DNA of 64,000 bases from Stagonosporopsis chrysanthemi (Eukaryota > Ascomycota > Dothideomycetes > Pleosporales > Didymellaceae), in NCBI GenBank assembly GCA_022560025.1, contig JAFISE010000104.1, positions 1 to 64,000 of the forward strand, in the 5' to 3' direction. The notes under the pieces were generated by a model. The model was not told the origin of the DNA, ran no database searches, and saw nothing but the letters and a program-made list of their open reading frames with translations. Of this stretch, positions 34,701-44,614 are shown in pieces. A program made the position numbers and the translations under genes. Numbering within the stretch: position 1 is the first letter of the stretch; every line of letters starts with the position of its first letter.

Positions 34701-34766
34701 TAGAGGCCACTCGGGGATCGCGATTGGCGGAGGTCTCTTCTTGCAATCGGCTGCTGGCGAAGACAT
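31746..34766 (-). CDS. Uncharacterised low-complexity protein with central coiled coil
   Basis: I do not recognise a named family. Three minus-strand exons, 34766-34232, 34180-33204 and 33047-31746 (introns 51 and 156 nt; both junctions keep frame), give 937 residues. The first half is basic and rich in Ser/Thr/Pro, with KKKLFGVSLPTFGRS and several RRR/KPRR clusters that could act as nuclear localisation signals. Around residues 680-790 it is helical with heptad-like spacing (VAILDDHIKGLKDQLSSV, GLKLDQLEKFLKDEVLAAM, MQSNLKELQSAMSQVMEKL), a likely coiled coil. The C-terminal 150 residues are rich in Gly, Asn, Tyr and Gln (PYHPGNGNQGQYNNGYMSGY), resembling prion-like tails. A nuclear or RNA-granule scaffold is possible but speculative. 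Confidence 0.8.
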
Positions 34767-35513
34767 TTTCGTGCAAGTATCAACTGAAGTCGCAGGTTAG
34801 GAATAAGGCGGACATGTAAAGGCGCACAAAGACAGAGATACGTACACAGCGGAGATGAATTGACTGTCTCAGGTTCAGAGTAGGTAATCGCCGCTTATCT
34901 CTGATCGTGTACAACACGCGTGTAAGAGGGGTGAGTAGAGATCTGCCAATTCCAAAAAAACAAAGTGCAGTCGTAGGTGGAGGGTTTGTTCGCAGGCTGC
35001 AGTGTTCAGACCCTCCTTACAATGTGATATGTTGGCATGGGCAACCGCACAACAAACAAACCCAGCTTTCACTTCGCCTCTTCCGAACTTAGATGACAGA
35101 GAATAGTGGAAGCGTGCAAGAGAGAGCAATCAATCCGATAGACAATGAAGGTGTCTTGTAACGCTGCATGCTTACATCGCCTGACCATGTACAACTTCTG
35201 TTTCGATTCGAGGCCAGCTCTCGTGGAATGTCGAATGAACCGGCGGCTGTAGATGTCACCTGTTCTTTGAAGCCTTTCTTGGCTTTTGGCTTTTCTTGCA
35301 TTCGTGTGGCCAGGCTCAGAGAGCGCAGACTAACGACTTGGAAAAAACGGAGTGTTGTGCAAGGGGAGCATGGGCAAATTCAAAGCTTAGAAAAAGAACC
35401 GCTACCCACATATGGCGCCAGAGAGGTATCCAAAAAATTTACGCCCAGTCAAAAAGTTCTGCAAACCAAAGCTCCCCTAGCTCTTGACACTGCATGAATG
35501 CCGTTCTTATACT
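34767..35513. other. Intergenic region between two minus-strand genes
   Basis: No gene seen; expected to hold the promoter of the coiled-coil protein gene and the 3' region of the Cdc42 gene. Confidence 0.5.
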
Positions 35514-36339
35514 CTAGAGTATGATGCACTTCTTGTCCTTCTTAGGCCCCTTTCCCTCTTTCCTTGTTGCTGGTGGCTCAAGTGCCGCGACGATTGCCTG
35601 TAATCATATCAGCGTTGCACATTGTACAAATCGTGATTCTTAACTCACCTCATCAAATACATCCTTGAGCTTGTACTGTGTCAGAGCTGAGCACTCAACG
35701 TACTTGACGGCACCAAGCTCCCTCGCCATTCGCTCACCGTCTTCGCGTTTGACGGGAGCCATCCTCTGCTTCGACAGCTTGTCCTTCACAGCATTGTCCT
35801 CCCTCAAATCGACTTGTGTGCCGACAATCAAGCATGGGACGCCAGGGCAGTGGTGGTGTACCTCGGGGAACCATTTCTCGCGTACGTTTTCGAAAGATGC
35901 GGGTGATGTGACTGAGAAGCAAACGAGGAAGACGTCGGTCTGGGGGTATGAGAGGGGTCTCAGTCGATCATAATCCTCCTGTCCGGCAGTATCGAAGAGA
36001 CCAAGGGTGTACGGCTCGTCACCAATCCTTCACAACAGTCAATGACAGCTCACATCGGACCAGCCCGCCTCGCAACGCATGCTCTTGGAAGGGCAGACAC
36101 AGAAACAGAAGAATACGGGAGGCTCACATAACAGTGACAGCGTAGTTGTCGAAGACCGTGGGGACATATTCGGAAGGGAACTTGTTCGTGGTGTAACTGA
36201 TGAGGAGACATGTCTTGCCGACAGCACCGTCACCAACAACGACGCACCTGTGGGAAGATCGTTAATGTCTGTCTGCCTAGCACAAATGGTGCGGCAGAAC
36301 GGAAGGCTGCTGGACGTACTTGATTGTCGCGACTACCAT
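35514..36339 (-). CDS. CDC42: Rho-family GTPase Cdc42
   Basis: Membrane-bound switch controlling polarity and actin at growing tips. Minus-strand exons 36339-36320, 36247-36128, 36027-35649, 35597-35514 (introns 72, 100 and 51 nt), 200 residues. The first exon codes for only six residues plus part of a Lys. Motifs: P-loop VVGDGAVGKTCLLISYTT, effector loop PSEYVPTVFDNY, LFDTAGQEDYDRLRPL, guanine-binding VGTQVDLRED, and YVECSALTQYKLKDVFDEA. TQVDL and VKREDGERMARELGAV match Cdc42 rather than Rac. The tail is slightly long and basic (KEGKGPKKDKK) and ends in the prenylation box CIIL, which predicts geranylgeranylation; typical fungal Cdc42 tails are shorter and end CTIL. Confidence 0.96.
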
Positions 36340-37686
36340 GGCTGAGGCTGAAGGGGTTTGCTAGGTCTGCGGCTGGGTATATGTGGTGCGTGGATAGCAA
36401 TGTGCGGCTCGTAGTCAGGATGCAACAGCGAGATACAAGGTCGTGTGATGGCGGCCAGGAAGTGCGGAGATAAACCTAGTGAAATAGAACTATTGCTTAA
36501 TGTCCAACAAACGAGGGGTCGTAATGAGTGGAGAGCGCCTAGAGAACACGCCAGTCAGCCCGCACATTCACGACTGCTCTACGGTTGACAGATGCGTTCC
36601 CGCGTACCTCTCGAGTCGTCCTGCGGTCCAGCGGTGGTGCGTGCTACGCTGGCTTGTCGAGCTTGAAACCTAACGTTTCGAGTTTCACAACGGCCGGCGA
36701 GGAGGACGATGAAGCGGACGGGCTGGGCGCAGGTGGTGGCGGCGCGGCGGGCGAACAACAAAGACACTGGATGCGCGGCGGCCAGCGAGGTCGCGATAGT
36801 GCTGGAGAGCGTGGAGCGGAGCGTGGAGAATAGGGTTGAGGTCGGTACGTCCAGCTTGCCAGCGGAGGTCAAGCTATCCTATCAATGGAAGCGGTTTAGT
36901 GGGCTCTCATAACCCTGCATTGGCCCTGTTGGTACATGTTGCTAGGGATCTGCACAATTTGGCCTGCCTTTGCACGCCATCTGCTGGCCAGAACCAACGC
37001 GTGGCCGGCCCGGTTTTCTGCAATTTCCTACCCGACGCGCCGCCTGCTGGACACGCTTGGGTATATTTGTGCACAACACCATGCCCATGATCGTCTGTAT
37101 GCTTACATTCCAGCAGCGCTGCGGCGCGCTCAATCTGCTTCGTCCGCTGCGAGCCTTATCTAGCCCCGGCCGTGCGCTGCCATGTGGCTGCTAGCTGCAT
37201 TCTATGGCTGCACTGGGGTGCTGCCTCGAGCACATTGATCTGCGTGCAGTTGGATCCTGTCAGAGGGTAGACTGCATTGAGGACTATCCTCAGACATTGC
37301 AACGAGCAAAGGGTCTGCTGCCCCACAGGAAACTGTTGCAAACAAGCCTTCGGGGCCACTGCCTTCACTTGCCCCTGCGCACGCACCGTGGAGCGAGTCC
37401 TGTGCGCTCGCATTCTCGTGATTGTGCAGCGACAGAGCCGGAGGCAACTCACGCGACATGGCAGCAGCAAGCCGTAAGTGTCAGCCTCATCAAACTGTGC
37501 CTTGTAAAGTCTCAGGTTCCAAGACTTTCAGAGTGTGCGCTCTGCACGTAACCGGTTAGGTAATCCGCGCCAAGAGGGAGAACAGGCCCCTTCCTCGAAC
37601 AACACCGTCCCGAGCTACACCCGCATGTGCCAGCGCGTTATGCTTCATCAGCCAGCACTCACGGGCCACATGTCGACAGCACCGCA
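36340..37686. other. Interval without a recognised gene
   Basis: The left part is the Cdc42 upstream region. A 97-codon minus-strand frame (36872-36579) is Ser/Ala/Arg-rich and unrecognised; I do not call it. Confidence 0.5.
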
Positions 37687-39078
37687 ATGGATGATCTAGA
37701 GGATGAGCTGGATCTGCGATTCCATCGTGGTGTGAAACCAGATGTTTACTATCGGATTCCCACCAGTGAAGTACGATGCCTTCCTAGTTTGCAGGCACCT
37801 TGGCTAAGATGATATGGCTGCAGTCGCTAGAGTGTGCACTTCGAGGAGAATTAGACAGGAATGCGTCGCGATTGATTCCCTCAGATATAGTGACAGAATT
37901 TGTTTTTGCGGCCGCCTCCTTCGTCACTATCCCCGTGACCCAACAAGCCAGCCTAGATGCTCTGATTGAACCTCAGGATTACGCACAGAGCATTCAGGTC
38001 GAGTATGCATTGTGTCGGGAAATCGACGGGAGAGACAGACTCAATATCCAGCGTGCGATCTCGAAGTAAAACATGAGCATCTCTGTCCAAGCACCACGAG
38101 CTGACGAGTACAGATCTGTAATAGCAGCTATTGAAGAGGCTGACGGCTTCAGATACTCTGAACGTCATGCCTACAATCCAAAGAATGGGGGGGATGGTGC
38201 CCGTTTCAGATATGATTGCCAAGACAGCTTAGACAACAAAAATCGAAGGGCTAACAAGAAGAAGAAAGAGTCAAACGCAGTAGACGAGGATGAAACCATT
38301 GCAGTTAACAAGGACCTGGTATCAACGTACGACTGCGGTGGTGTGGTCAGCGTCAGATTTTCGATGAAGCGTGATGCCATCAACGTGGTGTACAGGCACA
38401 ATCCAATTCACAGAGACGTCGAAAGCCGTCCCAGCGGCGAGAGGTAGGTGGCTCCTATAACGTTACTTCGATTTACTCGAACTGAGGTTGAATAGCAGCT
38501 CAGCCAACCCGGAAGCGAACGGCGATTCCACGCCCAAGGTGGGAACGGCCCTCAACGGGACCACCAAGAAGAGGAAACGCAGCAAGAAAGACCACCATGT
38601 TACAGTCGATAATGAATTCCACGACCCAAACCTTGACATGTCCACCTCGCCAGATGCTCCGAGGTCTTCAGTAAAGACGAAACGCAAGAGCAAGAACACA
38701 AATACCACAGGCGCCGCGAAGTTGTCGACAAAGAAGAGCAACCCGTCTCAAGAAGCTTCAGCATCGTCGCCCACCAAGCCCCGAAAGAAAGCTGCACCAA
38801 AGGAGGTCGCCACGCCGCGCAGACTCGGAAGGAACAAAGCCTGCATTCGTTGTCGTGAGAAGAAGATTAAGTGCAACGAGGCGTACCCAACTTGTAATCA
38901 ATGTAATAGGGGATTGTGGACTTGTCAGTACGAGGTGGTAAAGCACAAGCAGAGCCAGCGGTCAAAAGACGGCTGTCTCAACTGTAAGCAGCGCAGACGC
39001 AAGTGCACGGAAGAGAAGCCATCTTGCGCGCACTGTCTAAAGGTCGATGATGACTGCGAGTACGCTGTGCAGTCTTGA
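37687..39078 (+). CDS. Putative transcription factor with two tandem Zn2Cys6 clusters
   Basis: Exons 37687-37770, 37824-38065, 38114-38443, 38496-39078 give 412 residues. Intron 38066-38113 (48 nt, GTAAAA...CTGAC...ACAG) is chosen because the frame otherwise meets a TAA at 38067-38069; its length is a multiple of three, so retention would put just that one stop into an otherwise open frame. The N-terminal half is a conserved-looking module (RYDCQDS, TYDCGGVVSVRFS, VVYRHNPIHRD) with Cys and His spaced like a zinc-stabilised fold. A basic linker (KKRKRSKK, KTKRKSK) follows. The C-terminus has two complete fungal zinc clusters: CIRCREKKIKC...CNQCNRGLWTC (about 335-362) and CLNCKQRRRKC...CAHCLKVDDDC (about 379-406). 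Both clusters sit at the extreme C-terminus, an unusual place, and there is no fungal transcription-factor regulatory domain after them. Target genes unknown. Confidence 0.85.
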
Positions 39079-40167
39079 AAGATCACCGTCAGATGCGACG
39101 AGCACTCTACAGTGAAACAGCATCATCGATAGCAACACAGCCTCAACTGCACGCACGCGTCTCTGATCAAAGCAACAGAAGCATGGTTGAAAGGTCGCCA
39201 AGAGCGCAGGGCCGAGCATGAGCGAATCCGCATGCTAATCTGGGCTGTGTTGAGAGGACTGCAAATGCACGCAGATTGCGATTCAATCTCACACAACCTC
39301 AAACATGACTGATGCCTTCTACACCACCTGCGCGTGGCTCCGCTTGCAATCACCAACACACTGATGCAGTCAGGATGCACTTTCAAGCAAACAGTTAGAG
39401 CGAATTGAAACAAATATTCCAACCGAATGGCTTTCCAATGTGAATTTACACAGCCAAAGACAGATGCGCTGTAGCTTGGGCCCAATCAGACACGGCATCT
39501 TATCCTAAGTACCGAGCAAACGTATTTGAACACAGCCGACATCGGAATGGAGCTGGACACAAGGCGTTGGCGTATTCAAGAGACCCACCGCAGAATTCTA
39601 CTGTTTCTGCCGCACGCCCTGCGGCTGACAGCGGGTTTCGCTGGCGCTCTTTGCATCTTCTGCATAATTACCTATTGGGGCTACGGTAGTCTGAGGCGGT
39701 GCGCTGCCATGTGCGCATGGTGGCAGATCTCGAGATAAGCGCAATTCCTATGAGCAAACAACTCTGCGTCACGGACCGAACATTGTGTGCTGTACGCCGA
39801 AGTGCACCGAACACTGCCTTGATGCTGGACGAGGCTCGCGGGGCGCTGAATGGTCCAGCAGCCTCGCAGTGGGTCGCACAGCGAGCCCTTGAGCTTCCCC
39901 GGACGCTTTCGCAGTTGGTGATGTGCTTGGAATTGCCCAATCGTCGTGCTTGACTTTGAAATTTTGACATTGCGCGTCATTGGCGCGGCTTGAAAAAGAC
40001 TAGCCTCTAGGTGGGGATTCACCGTCGGCCACCTCGCGATAACCTTTCAAGACTCACACAAAACCCACCAACGCCTTTCGCAGCTCGACTCCATCACTCA
40101 TACATCTCCCAAGGGTTCTTCTAGCCCGCCCTGTACTGACCTCACCGGCTCATCACCCGTTGCGCTT
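39079..40167. other. Interval without a recognised gene; upstream region of the CPS-A gene
   Basis: No supported coding frame. The right end (about 40000-40167) is pyrimidine-rich and should hold the promoter and 5' leader of the arginine-biosynthesis gene. Confidence 0.5.
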
Positions 40168-40457
40168 ATGCGTGCTGTTCAAACAACCTTTACTTCCCAG
40201 GTACGTAACTATTCGCAGCACACTTCCCATAGCTCCTTATCTGTCAACGCGCACACCGTCAATTCACCGCTTCCGATCCCTCGGCGTCTGCCATGTACAT
40301 TACATTATTGCTTCCGAACATCTTCACAATTGTGACTCTTGCTAACTGGCCATCACAGGACTACATCTCAGGTATGCTGCCGCCCGATAATCGGCGCGTT
40401 GCGAGCGTTACACTGACACTGCTGCCAGACCACCTGTGGAAGGCCTCAGTAAACTGA
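40168..40457 (+). promoter_or_regulatory. Arginine attenuator peptide uORF (24 codons, split by two introns)
   Basis: In the 5' leader of the CPS-A small subunit gene. Joining 40168-40200, 40359-40371 and 40429-40457 (introns 158 and 57 nt, GTACGT...CACAG with branch GCTAAC, and GTATGC...CCAG with branch CTGAC) gives a 24-residue peptide ending in TGA. Its core, FTSQDYISDHLWKA, matches the Neurospora arg-2 arginine attenuator peptide (core FTSQDYLSDHLWRA) in sequence, length and position, with the essential Asp at residue 12. In Neurospora and yeast the nascent peptide stalls the ribosome at the uORF stop when arginine is high and lowers initiation at the main start. The main ATG is at 40519, 61 nt after the uORF stop. 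Confidence 0.95.
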
Positions 40458-40518
40458 AAGCCTACCCAACCGATCGACTACTCGCCTACTGCTACCAACC
40501 AACTCACACCACGCCAAT

Positions 40519-42009
40519 ATGCTGTCGCAAATCATCAGGCCCTCCGCTATGCGGTCTGTCAATGTCCTGGGACAAGTAACAAAGAACCGCGTTCAAGCGC
40601 GCTGCCTGGCTACTGTCCAGTCCAGCACTGAACGCAAGTCCCCCTCTCCTTACCGAAAGCCCACCGAGATTTCCACTGAGCGAGCCACCTTCACAATCAA
40701 GGTACGTACACCGCGTTGACATGCCCCGAAGCCAATGCTTACTGCTGTGCAGAACGGCCCTATCTTCTCAGGAAAGTCCTTCGGCGCCAAGGCCAACATC
40801 TCTGGTGAAGCTGTCTTCACTACTTCTCTTGTCGGCTACCCTGAGTCCATGACCGACCCCTCCTATCGTGGTCAGATCCTTGTCTTTACACAGCCCTTGA
40901 TTGGCAACTACGGTGTGCCATCGGCTGCCCGTGACGAGCACGGTCTGCTTAGATACTTCGAGTCTCCCTACATCCAGGCTTCCGGTATCGTTGTCCAGGA
41001 TTACGCCCTGAAGCACAGCCACTGGACCGCCGTCGAGTCTCTCGCTCAGTGGTGCGCTCGCGAAGGTGTCCCCGCCATCTCTGGTGTCGACACCCGTGAG
41101 GTTGTCACATACCTCCGTGAACAGGGCTCCTCCCTTGCTCGTATCACTATCGGCGAGGAGTACGATGCCGACGAGGACGAGGCCTTCATCGACCCCGAGG
41201 CGATCAACCTTGTCCGCCGCGTATCGACCAAGGCACCTTTCCACGTCAGCTCGTCTCTCGGCGACATGCACGTTGCCCTCATCGACTGCGGTGTCAAGGA
41301 GAACATCCTCCGCAGCCTCGTCTCTCGCGGTGCCAGCGTCACCTGCTTCCCTTACGACTACCCCATCCAGAAGGTCGCCCACCACTTTGACGGTGTCTTC
41401 ATCTCCAACGGCCCTGGTGACCCAACCCACTGCACTCAGACCGTTTACAACCTCCGCAAGCTGTTCGAGACTTCGCAGGTCCCCGTCATGGGCATCTGCA
41501 TGGGTCACCAGCTGATCGCACTCGCCGCCGGCGCCAAGACCATCAAGCTCAAGTACGGCAACCGCGCTCACAACATCCCCGCGCTGGACCTGAGCACCGG
41601 CAAGTGCCACATTACCTCGCAGAACCACGGCTACGCCGTCGACCCCACGACGCTCTCCAGCGAGTGGCGCGAGTACTTCACCAACCTCAACGACCAGTCC
41701 AACGAGGGCCTGATCCACAACTCGCGCCCCATCTTCAGCGCGCAGTTCCACCCAGAGGCCAAGGGCGGGCCCCTCGACTCGGCCTACCTGTTCGACAAGT
41801 ACATTGAGAACGTCCAGGCGTACAAGGACCACCAGTCCTCCTTCTCCAACAAGAGCAATAAGCCCAGCGCCGTCCTTGTGGATCTGATGAGCAAGGAGCG
41901 TGTCGGTGTCCACCCCGACCAGCCGGACTTTGACGTCAGTGCCCAGGCGCCGTCGGTGGTTGTTGGCGGTGCCGTGCCTTCGTACCAGCCCATCTCGACT
42001 GCTGCCTAG
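40519..42009 (+). CDS. arg-2: Carbamoyl phosphate synthase, arginine-specific small (glutaminase) subunit
   Basis: Releases ammonia from glutamine for the large subunit to make carbamoyl phosphate for arginine synthesis. Exons 40519-40701 and 40753-42009 (51-nt intron), 479 residues. The first about 45 residues are rich in Arg/Ser/Ala without acids (MLSQIIRPSAMRSVNVLGQV), a likely mitochondrial presequence. The N-terminal CPSase domain begins at TFTIKNGPIFSGKSFGA. The class I glutamine amidotransferase domain has GICMGHQLIALAAGA with the nucleophile at about Cys310 and QFHPEAKGGP with His near 394 and the following Glu. A serine- and valine-rich tail follows. Arginine repression through the upstream peptide (40168-40457) is strongly suggested. 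The ortholog is called arg-2 in Neurospora and CPA1 in yeast. Confidence 0.97.
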
Positions 42010-42356
42010 GCGGTAGGTGGTTTGTGGTGGTGGTGGTGGTGGTGGTGGGGGGGGGGATGTGTATGTGTGTGAGAGAGCACTGGGATTCTAGGTCGTTTTG
42101 GAGTCTTTGATGCGTGACAAGCATTGGGAGTTTTGTTTTGTTTTGTATTGCTTCTGCTGGGCTGGGCTGGGTTGGGTTTTGGGGAGGAGAGTGGACAACT
42201 TGAGCTGTGACCCTCACCCTGGTTTTCGTATATAGAATCAATCAAATGAAAGAAGTACATCAAACCACTTTATGCTGTTGATTATGGAACCAGATCATGG
42301 CACTAAATTGAATTGAGCAGAGCTCCTATCCACGACTCACTCACTCGCCTCCCCCC
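42010..42356. other. Convergent 3' region with (TGG)n and G-run
   Basis: Between two convergent genes. Contains a TGG/GGT tract and a G-run at about 42023-42056, then T-rich sequence. No gene seen. Confidence 0.6.
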
Positions 42357-44107
42357 TCAGGCCCTCCCAAAATCCGCGTCCTCGTCACCGCCCTCGTCCA
42401 CCTCCCCTCCCTCGGCATCCCCACTCTCACTGTCCTTGGCGGCCTCGCCCGCCCTCACAGCACTAACCCTCCTCTCCCTCCTCTCCTGCTCCTTCTTCCT
42501 CGCGCCGGCCTTGAGCTTCTCCCACTGCTCTCTATACCTGCCAATGACCAGCTTGTCCTTTTCGTTCTGGCGGGCCAGGTGGGCGTTTGCGGAGCTCAGG
42601 TCGTCGACGCGGTGGGACTGGGCGGCCAGGCGGGCCTCGAGGTCTGCGATGCGTTTTGCGGTCGCGGAGTCGGTGGTGGTTGTGGTGGTGGTGGGGGAAT
42701 CTGGGGCGGGGAGGGGAGGGGAGGGCAGGGCGGGGAGGGCGTTTGAGCCGAGGGAGAGGGCGTGGGCGAGGGCGTTGGGGTCGCTGGATAGACGGGCTGG
42801 GGGCCGGGCGCGGAAGGACTGGGCGAGGGCGTTGAACTGGTTCTGCGAGTTTGTTTCCCACATCTGGATGCGTTTTGCTTGGTTGTCGACGAGGGATTTG
42901 AGGGTTTCGTTCTCGAGGGCGAGTTCTTCGAGCGTCTTGAGACCTGCGCCCCGGCCGGCGGGGATGTTGCGTTGCGAGGTTACCTGGCCGGCTGAGCTGC
43001 GGGAGCGTGGGCGCCGTGAGCTGGTGGGCGAGGGCGGTCCGACGCTTTCTTGGGCGTCGACGAACTCGTCCTGGCTGCCTTTCAGGGAACCGGACCCTTC
43101 GTCGATGGGGTTGAGGTGGTGAGGCTGGCTGCCTGGGCCTTGTAACATGCTTGCGTATGTGACTGTGCCGCCCGAGGTAGGGACCAAGTAGAAAGACTCG
43201 TTGGGGTTGAGAGGCGTGCCGCCATCGCTACGGAGCGCACGCAGAGCTGGCTTGCTGATCAGAGCCGCGAGGTCGGGGACCGAGGACTTGACCGTTCGCG
43301 AGGCTTCTGGCGACGAGTTGCGCGACTTCCCTTTGGAAGGTTTCTCGGCGTTTGGGGATGCTGGAGCGGGCGTGGGAGGAGAGGGGTTCAGTGGGAGCGA
43401 AGTGAATGCCAAGGGGGCAGAGATGGCGGATATGACGCCGCCGAATGCCGAGTAGAAGCGGCGGAAGTTGTCGTCTGGTGGAGGAGCGGAGGACTGGGGT
43501 GTCTCCTTTGGCTTGACGAGCTCTCGCGATCTGCTCTGGTCTGCCTTGCGTGCCTGCCTCTCCAGCAGGTCCCTGACGGGGGTGGCCTGCCCCTCTCGTG
43601 CCGCGTTGGTGCCTGCAACCGTGACGGCAGTGCCGCCCGTGGTGCGCCTCGCACTCGGGATGCCGCGCTTTTCGGCGAGGTTGCTGGCGATGGACGACTG
43701 GGGGAGGCGGCGGTGGGTCCTCGGAGACGCGGCAGAGGGCGAGCTGGTGCGCGTGGCAGCAGTCTTGGCGGCGGACGAGGTCGCGGTGGTCTCGGAGAGC
43801 TTGCTGGTGCTGGTGCTCGTCTTCCTGTCGGTCTTGCGCGGGGCCTCCTTGATCAGGCCGGCAAGCTTGCGGTGGTGGTCTTCGAGCAGGCTGAGGATGC
43901 GGAGGGCCTAGGTTCACGTGAGCGCCAGACCGCACAGCTGCGTACACGGAAGCGCACCTCGGCGTTGTGTGTGTCCTGGGCGGCATCGTGGAAGAGGGCG
44001 GCGGCGTGGTCGTGCTCGTCGCCCGCGGTCGCGATGCTGCTGCTCAGGGTGGCCGTCTGCGCGTTGCGGACGTGCTCGTGGGCTTTGGTGAGGTGGGCCG
44101 ACTCCAT
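42357..44107 (-). CDS. MIT-like N-terminal domain protein with coiled coils
   Basis: Minus-strand exons 44107-43958 and 43907-42357 (50-nt intron), 566 residues. The N-terminal about 70 residues (AHLTKAHEHVRNAQTATLSS to NAEALRILSLLEDHHRKLAG) are helical with the Ala/Leu spacing of a MIT-like three-helix bundle, a module that binds ESCRT-III tails or microtubule-related partners. A long Ser/Thr/Pro-rich middle follows with NFRRFYSAFGGVISAIS. Two coiled-coil segments come near the C-terminus (TLEELALENETLKSLVDNQ, and RIADLEARLAAQSHRVDDLS onward). It ends acidic (EGGEVDEGGDEDADFG). The MIT reading is by pattern only; the role is uncertain, perhaps endosomal or cytoskeletal. Divergent from the LAM-type gene. 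Confidence 0.75.
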
Positions 44108-44614
44108 GGCATGCGGCGCATCGGGCGAGGCGGGGCGTGGGCGTGGGACTGTCGAGGGTGCGGGATGTGCAGCTGTTGCAGGCGCGGCCTGTGATGCGGG
44201 CGTGGCTGCGTCCCTCCCGCCGCGGAGGATGGCCAGGTGTGGCGCAGGGCCGGGCGATCACACGGTCTCGGGAGGCAGCGACGGGCCAACCACGACGGAT
44301 CATGACGAACCTGTGGAGAGCTGAGGCCGCGACCCGAGCCAGAAACGGCGGCGAGCTCGACTGCTGTCTCGCACCTGTCGGGCCTGACATGCCCTTCTGC
44401 ACACTGCCATACCGCGCTGCATAGCACGCCCGCCCGCTCGCTCGACCGACGCACACGCACACGCACCGCCACAGCCCCTACGCACCCGTCCCCGCATCCC
44501 GCATCACCACCCTCACTCACACGGCGCGCCGACGTCGAACGCAGGCCTGAGGCTGATTGCCGGCACCAGCACCGCCAGCACCGCCGCCGCGCCGAACAGG
44601 CCCCGACCCCCGCC
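44108..44614. promoter_or_regulatory. Divergent intergenic region (about 0.5 kb)
   Basis: Separates the minus-strand MIT-like gene and the plus-strand LAM-type gene, whose start codons face away from each other. GC-rich; both promoters and 5' leaders must lie here. No specific operator identified. Confidence 0.6.

Noticed and set aside
40768..41913. 381-codon open frame on the minus strand
   Set aside because: Antisense to the CPS-A small subunit exon; its length follows from codon bias of the real gene and it shows no motif.
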